Assembly (NCBI GenBank): GCA_945861385.1
Contig: CAMAUI010000002.1
Location: 35,517-99,516 of the forward strand
DNA: 64,000 nt
Reading direction: 5' to 3'
Source of the DNA: Prosthecobacter debontii
GTDB taxonomy: Bacteria > Verrucomicrobiota > Verrucomicrobiia > Chthoniobacterales > Chthoniobacteraceae
The position numbers and the translations under genes are program-made. Position 1 is the stretch's first letter; every line of letters starts with the position of its first letter. This document shows, piece by piece, positions 1 to 8,987 of this stretch. The notes under the pieces were generated by a model. That model was not told where the DNA came from. It searched no databases and saw only the letters and a list, made by a program, of their open reading frames with translations.

Positions 1-2
1 GG

Positions 3-44
3 GAGCGGAAAGTGAAAGTCGTGCTGAAGCCCCCGAGCCAGTAG
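3..44 (+). CDS. C-terminal end of a gene cut by the window edge
   Basis: One frame stays open from the left edge to a TAG at 42-44 and would encode a 13-residue tail, ERKVKVVLKPPSQ. The alternating charged and hydrophobic pattern looks like a final beta strand. Nothing identifies the family and other frames stop sooner, so this is only the likeliest reading of the first bases. Confidence 0.3.
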   Translation, partial: ERKVKVVLKPPSQ

Positions 45-121
45 GCGCCACGGTTGGGTCACCCGGCGACGGCTGGCCCGGCATCTTTGCACTCAACAAG
101 CGGGGCAGATTCTGGGATGTC

Positions 122-1063
122 ATGCGCATGCTCCGCACACTGCTCGCACTTCTCGCCGTCATTCTCACCGCGCACGCCGATGATTTTCTCGCCGGCAAAA
201 AGCGCATCCTGTTTCTCGGGGACAGCATCACCTACTCCGGTGGTTATGTGGATGCTTTTGAGGTTTTCCTCGCGGTGAAGCACCCGGATCGAGAGGTCAC
301 CGTGATTGATTGCGGCCTGCCGAGCGAGACCCTCAGCGGCTTGAGCGAAGCCGGTCACGCAGGCGGAAAGTTTCCGCGCCCCGACCTCCACGAACGCCTC
401 GATCGCGCGCTCGCCATCGCGAAGCCCGATCTTGTCTTCGCCTGCTACGGGATGAACTGCGGTATCTACCTCCCGCTCGACGAAACGCGCTTCACCGCCT
501 ACCGCGCGGGCATCGAGAAGCTTCGCGCCAAGGTGAACGCAGCCGGGGCGGACATCGTGCATTTGACTCCGCCGGTCTTTGACGCGCTGCCGATCAAGTC
601 CCGCGTGAAAACCGCGGACACGGTGAAAGACGGCGACATGTTCGAGGGCTACGACGGCGTGCTGGCGCGCTACTCCGCATGGCTCGTCGAGCAGGGAAAA
701 AAGGAGAACTGGCGCGTGATTGACACGCACACCGCAATGGCCGACGCGATCGCCAGCGCGCGCAAAACAAACCCTGCATTCACGTTCGCCGGCGATGGCG
801 TCCATTGCAACGACAAGGGCCACGCCGTCCTTGCCGCTGCGCTCATCAAGGGCCTTGGCGGATCGTTCGATCCGGACGTCTCCAATCATGGCAAGCTATC
901 CGGCCTCATCCGCCAGCGCCGCACAATCCTCTCCAACGCATATCTCACCGCCATTGGCCACAAGCGCCCCGGCATGGCCAAGGGCCTCCCGCTGGAGGAG
1001 GCAAACGCCAAGGCCGCTGAGCTGACTGCGCAAATCCGGACCGCGGCAACCGCAGCCAAGTGA
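122..1063 (+). CDS. Secreted SGNH/GDSL-type hydrolase
   Basis: A 313-residue protein with a signal peptide (hydrophobic stretch about residues 5-19 ending ALTAHA-like). The SGNH blocks are visible: GDSI at 33-36 with the nucleophile Ser35, a CYGMN segment at 108-112 that supplies the block III Asn, and DGVH at 225-228 with the Asp and His of the catalytic dyad. Family members hydrolyse esters, often acetyl groups on carbohydrates; the actual substrate cannot be read here. The start at 122 gives the longer signal peptide; ATG 128 is an alternative. The stop overlaps the GTG start of rsmH by four bases, so the two genes are probably co-translated although their functions do not obviously relate. 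Confidence 0.85.
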   Translation: MRMLRTLLALLAVILTAHADDFLAGKKRILFLGDSITYSGGYVDAFEVFLAVKHPDREVTVIDCGLPSETLSGLSEAGHAGGKFPRPDLHERLDRALAIAKPDLVFACYGMNCGIYLPLDETRFTAYRAGIEKLRAKVNAAGADIVHLTPPVFDALPIKSRVKTADTVKDGDMFEGYDGVLARYSAWLVEQGKKENWRVIDTHTAMADAIASARKTNPAFTFAGDGVHCNDKGHAVLAAALIKGLGGSFDPDVSNHGKLSGLIRQRRTILSNAYLTAIGHKRPGMAKGLPLEEANAKAAELTAQIRTAATAAK

Positions 1064-2097
1064 GCGAGCCGGCTCCGGGAAAGCCCATGCGCCGCCCGCG
1101 CTATCGCGGGACGCATCCGCGGCGGTTCGATGAAAAATACAAGGAGCGCGACCCGGCTCGCTACGCCGACGATGTGGCGAAGGTGCTCGCAAGCGGGAAG
1201 ACGCCAGCAGGGATGCATGTCCCGATCATGGTGCGTGAAATCCTCGAAGTGCTCCGCATTCTGCCGGGCGAGACGGCCGTGGACTGCACACTCGGATACG
1301 GCGGGCATGCACGCGAACTGCTCGCCGCGGTTCAGCCGGGCGGACGCCTCATCGCACTCGATCAGGATCCCATCGAGCTGCCAAAAGCCGAGGCGCGACT
1401 GCGGGCGCTTGGCTTTCCGCCGGCTTCGCTCGCAGTCCACCGCTCAAGCTACGCCGGACTGCCGGCGCTTCTCGACGGGGGCGGAGCGGATGCTCTGCTC
1501 GCGGATCTCGGGCTGTCCTCGATGCAGATTGATAACCCCGCCCGCGGGTTCACATTCAAAACGGAAGCCCCGCTCGACATGCGGATGAACCCGCAGCGCG
1601 GACTGCCGGCAAGCGCGCTCCTCGACCGCACCGATGCGCGCACGCTTGCGGAATGGCTGGCGGAGAATGGCGACGAGCCGCACTCCGTAACGATCGCCGC
1701 AGCGATCCTCGGAGCGCTTCCGCTCTCCACCACGACACAGCTCGCCGGAGTTCTCCGCGCCACGCTGCAAAAGATCGCGCCCCGTCTCCGCGAAGACGAC
1801 ATGGAATCCAGCGTGCGCAGGGCGTTTCAAGCGATCCGCATCGCGGTGAACGACGAATTTGGCGCACTCGATACATTTCTACGGAACCTGCCGCGGTGCA
1901 TGAACCCCGGCGGACGGATTGCGGTGCTGACGTTTCACTCCGGCGAGGACAGGCGGGTGAAGCACGCCTTCAAGTCCGGCCTGCGTGATGGCGTATATTC
2001 CGCCATCGCTGATGATGTGGGCCGCGCCACGCCCGGCGAGCAACGCGCCAACCCCCGCAGCTCCTCCGCAAAGCTGCGCTGGGCCATCCGCCGGTGA
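1060..2097 (+). CDS. rsmH: 16S rRNA (cytosine-1402-N4)-methyltransferase RsmH
   Basis: RsmH (MraW) methylates N4 of C1402 in the ribosomal P site using S-adenosylmethionine. The SAM-binding motif DCTLGYGGH lies at about residues 75-83, followed by the family segments ADLGLSSMQIDNPARGF and PLDMRM and a C-terminal LTFHSGEDRRVK. At 345 residues it is about 30-40 longer than the usual protein; the excess is a basic N-terminal extension before HVPIM. The GTG start at 1060 overlaps the preceding stop; ATG 1087 would remove nine residues. In most bacteria this gene sits in the dcw division cluster after mraZ; no division gene is nearby here. Confidence 0.95.
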   Translation: MSEPAPGKPMRRPRYRGTHPRRFDEKYKERDPARYADDVAKVLASGKTPAGMHVPIMVREILEVLRILPGETAVDCTLGYGGHARELLAAVQPGGRLIALDQDPIELPKAEARLRALGFPPASLAVHRSSYAGLPALLDGGGADALLADLGLSSMQIDNPARGFTFKTEAPLDMRMNPQRGLPASALLDRTDARTLAEWLAENGDEPHSVTIAAAILGALPLSTTTQLAGVLRATLQKIAPRLREDDMESSVRRAFQAIRIAVNDEFGALDTFLRNLPRCMNPGGRIAVLTFHSGEDRRVKHAFKSGLRDGVYSAIADDVGRATPGEQRANPRSSSAKLRWAIRR

Positions 2098-2142
2098 ATC
2101 GTTTTCTCGCAAACACCCCTCCTCCGCCGCTACGCACACTGC

Positions 2143-3132
2143 ATGAAAATCGCCGTCTTTTCCGCCAAGCGATACGACCGTGAATTCCTCGATGCCGCCA
2201 ACGCGGGAAAATACGCACTGCGTTTCCTCGAACCGCACTTGAACGAGGAGACCGCCTCGCTGGCAGCCGGCTTCGAGGCGGTCTGCGTCTTTGTGAACGA
2301 CGAGCTGAGCAACACGGTGCTGGAGACCATCGCCGCGTTTGGCGTGAAACTCGTCGCGCTTCGCTGCGCGGGTTTCAACAACGTGGACCTGCATGCCGCC
2401 GCCCGGCTTGGCATCACCGTCGTGCGCGTGCCCGCCTACTCGCCACACGCAGTCGCCGAGCACAGTGTTGCGCTCATCCTCGCCCTCAACCGCCGGATTC
2501 ATCGGGCCTACAACCGCGTACGCGAGGGGAACTTCGCCCTCGACGGACTGCTCGGCTTCGACCTTCACGGGCGCACCGTCGGGGTGATCGGCACCGGGCG
2601 CATCGGCACCGTGTTCGCGCACATCATGACAGGCTTTGGATGCGAGATCCTCTGCCACGATCCGACGCCAGATCCCGAACGCCTTCCCACGACCGCAAAA
2701 ATCGTCTCGCTGGATGAAATCTACGCGAAAAGCGACATCATCAGCCTCCATTGCCCGCTCACACCGGAGAACCATCACCTCATCAGCAACACCACCCTTG
2801 CCCGGATGAAGGACGGCGTAATGCTCATCAACACAAGCCGCGGCGCGCTGCTCGACACGAGCGATGTCATCGAGGCGCTCAAGTGCGGCAAAGTCGGCGC
2901 TCTCGGCCTCGACGTGTATGAAGAGGAGGCCGACCTGTTCTTCGAGGATCTCAGCAGCACGATCATCCCCGACGATATTTTTGCACGGCTGCTCACTTTT
3001 CCAAACGTGCTCATCACCGGTCATCAGGCGTTCTTCACGCGTGAGGCGCTGGAGAACATCGCGGCTACCACGCTCGCAAACATCGCCGAGTGGGAGGCCA
3101 GCGGCACCTGCCGGAATTCCGTGAGGGGATAG
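2143..3132 (+). CDS. D-2-hydroxyacid dehydrogenase, D-lactate dehydrogenase-like
   Basis: A 329-residue NAD-dependent dehydrogenase that should interconvert a 2-oxo acid and its D-2-hydroxy acid, most likely pyruvate and D-lactate. The nucleotide-binding motif GTGRIG is at about residues 150-155. Catalytic-site segments are present: NTSRG with the substrate-binding Arg, a Glu in the [10 protein letters not shown] segment and the acid/base His in TGHQAFFT. The YEEE-LFFED segment and the overall length match the LdhA subgroup better than phosphoglycerate or glyoxylate reductases. It follows rsmH by 45 bases and converges with moxR. Confidence 0.85.
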   Translation: MKIAVFSAKRYDREFLDAANAGKYALRFLEPHLNEETASLAAGFEAVCVFVNDELSNTVLETIAAFGVKLVALRCAGFNNVDLHAAARLGITVVRVPAYSPHAVAEHSVALILALNRRIHRAYNRVREGNFALDGLLGFDLHGRTVGVIGTGRIGTVFAHIMTGFGCEILCHDPTPDPERLPTTAKIVSLDEIYAKSDIISLHCPLTPENHHLISNTTLARMKDGVMLINTSRGALLDTSDVIEALKCGKVGALGLDVYEEEADLFFEDLSSTIIPDDIFARLLTFPNVLITGHQAFFTREALENIAATTLANIAEWEASGTCRNSVRG

Positions 3133-3137
3133 CGCGG

Positions 3138-4130
3138 CTACGGAACCGGGATCGTGTCGAAGATCCGCTTCACGAGCGCATCGCTCTCCAGTCCGCGCGC
3201 CTCGGCCTCGTAGGTGAGGATGATGCGGTGGCGCAGCACGTCCGGCCCGATGGCCTTGATGTCGCCCGGCACGACATACGAGCGGCCCTGCATCAGCGCC
3301 CACGCTTTTGCGGCGAGGGTGAGGGCGATAGTGGCGCGCGGGCTTGCGCCGAATTGGATCAGCGGCTTCGCATCGGCGAGATTGTATCGCTCCGGCTCGC
3401 GCGTCGCGAAGACCACGTGGACGATGTAGTCGCGCAACTTTTCATCCACATGCAACGTGTCCACGACAGCACGGGCGTTGAGGATTTGCTCAAGGTTGAC
3501 GACCGGCTCCACATCGAGATTGGGCCGGGTGAACGCCATCGTATCGAGAATGCGGCGCTCCTCGGCGAAGTCCGGATAGCCCACGACGACCTTGAGCATG
3601 AACCGGTCAACCTGCGCCTCGGGCAGCGGATACGTGCCCTCCTGGTCAATCGGGTTCTCGGTGGCGAGCACGAGGAACGGCACCGGCAATTTGTGGGTCT
3701 CGCCGCCAAGCGTCACCTGACGTTCCTGCATCGCCTCGAGCAGCGCGCTCTGCACTTTCGCGGGCGCACGGTTGATCTCATCCGCGAGCACGAAATTCGC
3801 GAACACCGGGCCCTTGGTGGCGTGGTATTTCGAGTCCGCCGGATTGTAAATGAGCGTGCCCACGATATCCGCCGGCAGCAGGTCAGGCGTGAACTGAATC
3901 CGGCTGAAGCTGGCGTGAATCGCACTCGCAAGCGTCCGCACGGCGAGAGTCTTCGCCAGCCCAGGCACGCCCTCGAGCAGCACATGGCCGTTGGCGAGCA
4001 GCCCGACGAGCAGGCGATCGAGCAGGTGCAACTGCCCCACGACGACCTTGCCGACCGTCTCGCGGAGCTGTGGTATCCAGCCCGCTGCTTCGCGGACTTT
4101 GGCGTTCATTTCATCGAGAGTAGGATTCAT
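3138..4130 (-). CDS. MoxR-family AAA+ ATPase
   Basis: A 330-residue MoxR ATPase, a class of AAA+ chaperones that mature or remodel partner proteins, often together with DUF58 and von Willebrand factor A proteins. Walker A GVPGLAKT is at residues 54-61, Walker B is FVLADEINRAP, and the ATENP-DQEGTYPLPEAQ-DRF sensor region is intact. The chosen ATG at 4130 starts MNPTLDEM; an in-frame start seven codons upstream exists. The usual DUF58 partner is absent: upstream are a dispersed repeat and a PD40 protein, so the client is unknown. Confidence 0.9.
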   Translation of the reverse strand: MNPTLDEMNAKVREAAGWIPQLRETVGKVVVGQLHLLDRLLVGLLANGHVLLEGVPGLAKTLAVRTLASAIHASFSRIQFTPDLLPADIVGTLIYNPADSKYHATKGPVFANFVLADEINRAPAKVQSALLEAMQERQVTLGGETHKLPVPFLVLATENPIDQEGTYPLPEAQVDRFMLKVVVGYPDFAEERRILDTMAFTRPNLDVEPVVNLEQILNARAVVDTLHVDEKLRDYIVHVVFATREPERYNLADAKPLIQFGASPRATIALTLAAKAWALMQGRSYVVPGDIKAIGPDVLRHRIILTYEAEARGLESDALVKRIFDTIPVP

Positions 4131-4226
4131 TTGGAAAAACGGCCGCCGCACTGGAGCGACGGAGCGGGTAGGACAGCGGAAAAGGAGTTTTCAGCAAGCA
4201 GAGAAGTGAAACTGCCTCGAGCAGGA

Positions 4227-4348
4227 GCGTGATTGATTTCCGGTTCACAAGCGTGCAGGCGGCGGCAGGGAGCGGCGCCTCTCCACACCTTCGCCTCAGC
4301 TTCCCCCGCAATTTCTGCTCCTCCAGATGGACTCACTTCTAATCACGC
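4227..4348. repeat. Short form of a dispersed inverted-repeat element
   Basis: A 122 bp element bounded by GCGTGATT and its complement AATCACGC. Its reverse complement matches the two arms of the larger element at 7017-7314 nearly base for base, including the GGAGGAGCAGAAA and GGCGAAGGTGTGGAGAGGC segments. It fills the middle of the 431 bp gap between moxR and the next minus-strand gene. No convincing gene was seen in the rest of that gap. Confidence 0.75.
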
Positions 4349-4561
4349 CAGCCGCTGCACAACTCCAAAACTTCGTCCCCCAATTCACGCGGAGGGCGGC
4401 ATTCGAGGGTGGCATGAATGAGCGCATCGGCAACATGCGGCGGCGGGATTTCCATGCGTTCCTCGCGCGAGTGTGGCCGCAGGTTCGAGAGACTGCTGCC
4501 AATACACAAGCTGGTGAATGTGTACGCCGACCGCATTGAGGGGGTGGCTTGAGCGTGCGAT

Positions 4562-5656
4562 CTATTTCCGCTCCGACGCGGATTCGAGGGCGGTCTTCGC
4601 GGCTTCGTGATTCCACTCCGCGATGAAAATTTGCGACTTCCCGCCGGCGGCGCGTCCACTCGCCCACGCGAGCTTTTTGCCATCAGGCGAAAAGACGGGG
4701 AGGCCGTCGAAGCCGGGCGTGTCGGTGATGCGGACGGGGTCGCGCTTTCCGTCGGCGTCCACGATGAACAACTCGAAGTTCTCGAAGCCGTGTTTGTTCG
4801 TCGTGAAGATGGCGTAGCTGCCGGCGGGGTGAAAATACGGCGCCCACGACATCGCCTTGAAATCCGTCAGCCGCCGCACATCGCTGCCGTCGGTTTTCAT
4901 CGTGAAGACGTCGGCATTCATCCCGCTCGCGTCGAAGCGCCGCCAGATGATCCGCGTGCCGTCCGGCGAAAAGAACGGGCCGCCGTCGTAGCCGGGGGCG
5001 TTCGTGAGCTGGCGGACGTTGGTGCCGTCGGCGGCCATGATGAAAATCTCGCCGAACCACGCGGGATCTTTTTCGAGGCGCACTTTTTCCTCCGCGCCCA
5101 GCTCGCGACCGTACGCTCCGCGCAGGGAGCAGAAGACGATGCTTTTCCCATCCGGCGAGAAGGCGCCCTCCGCATCGTAGCCGGGCGACTTGGTGAGATT
5201 CACCACCGCGCTGCCGGCGGCGTTCGCGGAAAAAATATCCATCGTCGCGTCGTAGTCCCACGAGTAGCGGCGCTGCTTGCCGCTGGCGCGGAAATCCAGC
5301 TCGGCCTGCTGCTTCGCCCTCGCCTCCGGATCCTCGTGGGTGCTGGCGAAGATGACGCGGTTCGCGCCGGGCTGGAAGAACCCGCACGTGGTCTTGCCCA
5401 TGCCCGGCGAGACGCGCGCGGTGTCGCCGGTCACCAGATCGAGCACGTACATTTGATAGAATGGATTCCCCTCCTCGCGCTCGCTCTGGAAAATCAGCTT
5501 CTTCCCATCTGGCGAAAAGTACCCCTCACCGCTCCGCTTCCCCTCGAAAACAAGCTGCCGCGCATTGGAAAGGAACCGCGCTTCCCCGGCGGGAACCCCG
5601 GCCGCAACAGCGAAGGAACCGAGGGCGGGCAGACATGCGAGAATGTGGCGCAACAT
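4562..5656 (-). CDS. Secreted TolB-like PD40 beta-propeller protein
   Basis: A 364-residue exported protein. After a signal peptide (about residues 1-20, ending AAGVPAGEA) it has repeated propeller blades of the PD40/TolB type: YFSPDGKKLIFQSER, AFSPDGKSIVFCSLR, FFSPDGTRIIWRR, and PVFSPDGKKLAWASGR near the C-terminus. TolB-like propellers usually bind other proteins in the periplasm; no catalytic domain is attached. The start chosen is the ATG directly before the hydrophobic stretch; an upstream ATG 12 codons earlier would give a poorer signal peptide. No Tol-Pal genes are adjacent, so a Tol role is not implied. Confidence 0.75.
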   Translation of the reverse strand: MLRHILACLPALGSFAVAAGVPAGEARFLSNARQLVFEGKRSGEGYFSPDGKKLIFQSEREEGNPFYQMYVLDLVTGDTARVSPGMGKTTCGFFQPGANRVIFASTHEDPEARAKQQAELDFRASGKQRRYSWDYDATMDIFSANAAGSAVVNLTKSPGYDAEGAFSPDGKSIVFCSLRGAYGRELGAEEKVRLEKDPAWFGEIFIMAADGTNVRQLTNAPGYDGGPFFSPDGTRIIWRRFDASGMNADVFTMKTDGSDVRRLTDFKAMSWAPYFHPAGSYAIFTTNKHGFENFELFIVDADGKRDPVRITDTPGFDGLPVFSPDGKKLAWASGRAAGGKSQIFIAEWNHEAAKTALESASERK

Positions 5657-5771
5657 GACGCGGACGGTGCCGCACCCGCTCGAATGACGCAACGCGGATC
5701 CGCCAGGACGCGGACGCAGGCCATCGCCAGCCGGGCACGGCGGACTGATTTTCTGCAGAGGTCTCAGGATG

Positions 5772-6947
5772 CTACCGCACTTTGCCCCATGAGTCTTTCA
5801 GCCAGAACGGGTCGTAGGATTCGGCTGCCAATTTTTCCCCGATGAACGCCTGCACGCCATAGCCCGCAAACTTTGTCCCGGAAGACGCCACGCGCTTGAG
5901 CGTGGGGTCAAATTTCGGCCCGACCATGGTGGCGGTCACAATTGGGGTTTCAAAGATCTGCGTGGAGCGGGGCTTGGCCGCGACATCAGGGGTGCCCTCA
6001 TTGAGTATTTTGAGCTGCTTCTCCGCCGCTGCATCGTATCCGAAGAAAATGTATTTGAGCTTGACGTCGAGCGGCTCTGCCGAGGTGTTCGCAACGGCAA
6101 TTCGCAGCGAGCGTTTCACGACCCGGCTGCCCCCTTCCACGGTATTTGTTGACGGTTGCTCGACGCGGATGCGTATGGGACCAAGTCCCGTGAGGGTTGT
6201 TTTCTCCAGGGCAGTGACTGGCGTTTTTTCCGGGCTGGCTCCGGGAACGCCGACTGGCGGAGTAGCGGCTGCGTGGCTGATTATTTGGACCGGCGGCAGA
6301 CGCCATGATTCAGCGAGGGCGGCAGCAGGGACGCCGCCCGATGGCGGTTTGATCGCTGGGGTGTGGGCAAAGTCCGGCGAATTCGGACCGGTGCCGTCGC
6401 CTTTGAAAATAAGCCCGATCTCATCATCCGACAGCGCCCGCTCCCAGATGCGCACGAGGGCAATTCTGCCTTTGGTGAAATCACCCCAAAATTCGGGCGT
6501 CGCAGTGCCGATTTTCAGGATATGACCCGCCGCATCCGGCCTTGAAAACTGCGGGCTCTCCACGACCACCTTGCCATCGAGCCACAGCCGCACCGCGCCC
6601 GCGCGCGCCGCGAGCACGGCGGTATGCAACTTCCCGTCGTTTACCGGGTCGCCGCCGGTCATCTTACCCAGCCAGCCGATGTCATACACCAGCCGCCTGT
6701 CGCGAATGAACAGGGCCTTCGAATCCGGGGCCCATCTGCCACTGGGCGAGCACTTGGAAAGCAACGTCCCTTCGCCCTCCGTCTCAAACTTCACCACCGC
6801 CGTGAAATCCCCACCGAGGTCAATCTTCGCCTTGGGGAAATTCTCCGCTTCCGTCTGCCCCGCTGCGGGCGCGGCTTGCGCATTGATGCAGGCCTGAAAA
6901 ACCGACACAGCGGCAAAGGCGACACAGAGAGTTGCACGAATGAGCAT
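5772..6947 (-). CDS. Secreted LamG/concanavalin A-like domain protein
   Basis: A 391-residue protein with a signal peptide and an N-terminal concanavalin A-like (LamG) jelly roll, recognisable by FTAVVKFETEGEGTLLSK, GKLHTAVLAARAGAVRLWLDGKVV and the closing GRIALVRIWERALSDDEI. A Pro-rich linker follows, then a domain of about 170 residues with a beta-rich pattern that I do not recognise (RSLRIAVANTSAEPLDVKLKY). LamG domains of this kind are frequent in Planctomycetes and Verrucomicrobia secreted proteins and bind carbohydrate or protein ligands. The chosen start at 6947 precedes the hydrophobic segment; ATG 6980 is an alternative. Confidence 0.65.
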   Translation of the reverse strand: MLIRATLCVAFAAVSVFQACINAQAAPAAGQTEAENFPKAKIDLGGDFTAVVKFETEGEGTLLSKCSPSGRWAPDSKALFIRDRRLVYDIGWLGKMTGGDPVNDGKLHTAVLAARAGAVRLWLDGKVVVESPQFSRPDAAGHILKIGTATPEFWGDFTKGRIALVRIWERALSDDEIGLIFKGDGTGPNSPDFAHTPAIKPPSGGVPAAALAESWRLPPVQIISHAAATPPVGVPGASPEKTPVTALEKTTLTGLGPIRIRVEQPSTNTVEGGSRVVKRSLRIAVANTSAEPLDVKLKYIFFGYDAAAEKQLKILNEGTPDVAAKPRSTQIFETPIVTATMVGPKFDPTLKRVASSGTKFAGYGVQAFIGEKLAAESYDPFWLKDSWGKVR

Positions 6948-7016
6948 GCCCGAGCGTACATTTTTCAGGAGCCCCGGCAATCATCCATTCGGCCGACTCC
7001 CGAAGCCATTTTCCGG

Positions 7017-7314
7017 GCGTGATTGGAAGTGAGTCCACCTGGAGGAGCAGAAAGGGCCGTGGAAGCTGGGGCGAAGGTGTGGAGAGGCGGCGCACAAGCG
7101 GCGACATTCCTGTCGCCGTCGCTGGTTGCGCCGGAGGCGCGCATGTTCCGGCAAGGTGGCGGGCGGTGGAGAGCGAGGGAAAATTTTTGTCGCGAACAGT
7201 GCGCCGCCGCGTTGCCGAGGGTGTGCGCGCCTCCGGCGCATGTGCGGACGGCGACAGGAATGTCGCCGCTCCCTGCCGCCGCCTGCACGCTTGCGGACCG
7301 GAAATCAATCACGC
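7017..7314. repeat. Long form of the dispersed inverted-repeat element
   Basis: A 298 bp element with the same GCGTGATT ends as 4227-4348 and the same two arms in opposite orientation. Relative to the short form it is interrupted between GGTGTGGAGAGGC and GCCGCTCCC by an extra palindromic block (listed separately). It occupies most of the 465 bp gap in front of the GT2 gene; the remaining gap shows nothing clear. Confidence 0.75.
7098..7269. mobile_element. Inverted-repeat element nested in the larger repeat
   Basis: This 172 bp block is absent from the shorter copy at 4227-4348. Its ends, 7098-7120 and 7247-7269, are perfect 23 bp inverted repeats, and imperfect pairing continues inward through GCGCCGGAGGCGCGCA. 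No reading frame resembles a transposase, so a non-autonomous MITE or REP-like element is the best description. Confidence 0.6.
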
Positions 7315-7412
7315 CCCCATTTTTCCCGGGCTCGGATTTCCGCTTGACCCCCTTCCGCTCCCCGACATCATGCGCGCCTTTCTTGCCGGACACGGCTTTC
7401 ACTACATTCCGC

Positions 7413-8930
7413 ATGCCCGACAATCTGGGAACAATAATTTGGACGCTCTGCTACACAGCCGTATTGCTCGGCCTGTCGTTGTACGGTCTCCACCGCTACA
7501 TCATCGTTTACTTGTATTTGAAGAACAAGAAACGCGCACCCGAGCCCATGGGGAGATTCGACTCGCTGCCGCGAGTCACCGTCCAGCTCCCCATTTTCAA
7601 CGAGCTTTACGTGGTCGAGCGCCTGCTCGATTCCGTGAGCAAACTCGACTACCCACCCGAACTGCTGGACGTGCAGGTGCTCGATGATTCGACCGACGAA
7701 ACTTATGAACTGACCGCGAAAAAGGTCACGGAACTCCGGGCGGCGGGCCTCGATATCACCCACATCCACCGCAGAGACCGCACCGGCTACAAGGCAGGCG
7801 CCCTCCAAAATGGACTCGAAACTGCAAAAGGCGAATTCATCCTCATCCTTGACGCCGACTTCGTGCCCACGCCAGACGTGCTTCGCAAGACGGTGCATTT
7901 CTTCACCGATGAAAAGATCGGAATGATCCAGACCCGCTGGGGCCACCTGAACCGCACCTACTCGCTCCTGACACGCGTGCAAGCCATGTTCCTCGACGGG
8001 CATCTGCTCCTTGAGCAAACCGGCAGGAACCGCTCGGGACGCTTCATCAATTTCAATGGCACCGCCGGAGTGTGGCGAAAGAGCTGCATCACTGCGGCTG
8101 GCGGATGGCAGCACGATACACTGACCGAAGATCTGGACCTGAGCTACCGCGCCCAGCTCAAAGGGTGGAATTTCGTTTTCCTCCCCAACCTCGTCACCCC
8201 CGCCGAGCTACCCGTGGACATGAATGGCTTCAAGAGCCAGCAGTACCGCTGGACCAAGGGCAGCATCCAGACCTGCCGCAAACTGCTTCCCGCCGTGTGG
8301 CGCGCCGAGCTTCCGCTGAAGGTGAAACTCGAAGCCACCGTGCATCTCACTTCAAACTACGCATTCCTGCTCCTCGCATGCATCTGCATCCTGATGCACC
8401 CGAGCACCGGCGGCATCACAGCCGACAGCCAGTATGCGTGGCTGCGGATGATCCTGCTCGACATCCCGATCTTCATCACCGGCTCGCTTCCCGCCGTCGT
8501 GTTCTACATCGTTTCCCAACGCGAACTCTACCCGCGCTCGTGGTGGCGTGAAGTACTCTATCTGCCCGCCCTGCTCGGCCTCACCATCGGCCTCGCCATC
8601 AACAACGCATGGGCCGTCCTCCAAGGCATGAGCGGCGCCACCGGCGAATTCACCAGAACACCCAAGTACGGGATCAAAACGAAGACCCAGAGCTGGAAGA
8701 AGACGAAATATTCCGTGGCAAAAAACATCCTCCCATTCATCGAGGTCGCCTTTGCCGCCTACTTCATCTATTTCCTCGCAAACGAGGTCATCGTTCAAAA
8801 CTGGTTCGCAGTGCCATTCCTCTTCCTCTTTGCCAGCGGCTTCACCTACGTCGCCCTCTGCTCATTTGCCCAGTGGTTCCCGCAGCTTCGCGCACCGTGG
8901 CGCGACACCGGGAACGCACTCTCCGCATAA
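7413..8930 (+). CDS. Membrane GT2 glycosyltransferase, cellulose synthase-like
   Basis: A 505-residue processive-type GT2 enzyme. One membrane helix lies at the N-terminus (about residues 5-30), then the GT-A domain: PRVTVQLPIFNE, the LDDSTDETYE segment, ILDADFVP at about 143-150 (metal-binding DAD), TEDLDLSYRAQLKGW and the QQYRWTKG signature at about 276-283. Several membrane helices fill the C-terminal third. The QxxRW motif indicates polymer synthesis or repeated transfer at the membrane. The start is the first in-frame ATG outside the upstream repeat; the open frame upstream lies inside that repeat and is not counted. The neighbouring L,D-transpeptidase suggests an envelope role. Confidence 0.85.
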   Translation: MPDNLGTIIWTLCYTAVLLGLSLYGLHRYIIVYLYLKNKKRAPEPMGRFDSLPRVTVQLPIFNELYVVERLLDSVSKLDYPPELLDVQVLDDSTDETYELTAKKVTELRAAGLDITHIHRRDRTGYKAGALQNGLETAKGEFILILDADFVPTPDVLRKTVHFFTDEKIGMIQTRWGHLNRTYSLLTRVQAMFLDGHLLLEQTGRNRSGRFINFNGTAGVWRKSCITAAGGWQHDTLTEDLDLSYRAQLKGWNFVFLPNLVTPAELPVDMNGFKSQQYRWTKGSIQTCRKLLPAVWRAELPLKVKLEATVHLTSNYAFLLLACICILMHPSTGGITADSQYAWLRMILLDIPIFITGSLPAVVFYIVSQRELYPRSWWREVLYLPALLGLTIGLAINNAWAVLQGMSGATGEFTRTPKYGIKTKTQSWKKTKYSVAKNILPFIEVAFAAYFIYFLANEVIVQNWFAVPFLFLFASGFTYVALCSFAQWFPQLRAPWRDTGNALSA

Positions 8931-8987
8931 AATCCGTGGTTTCATGACCAGCCTGCCCACTCCACACAGCACAGCGAACGCGGCTTG

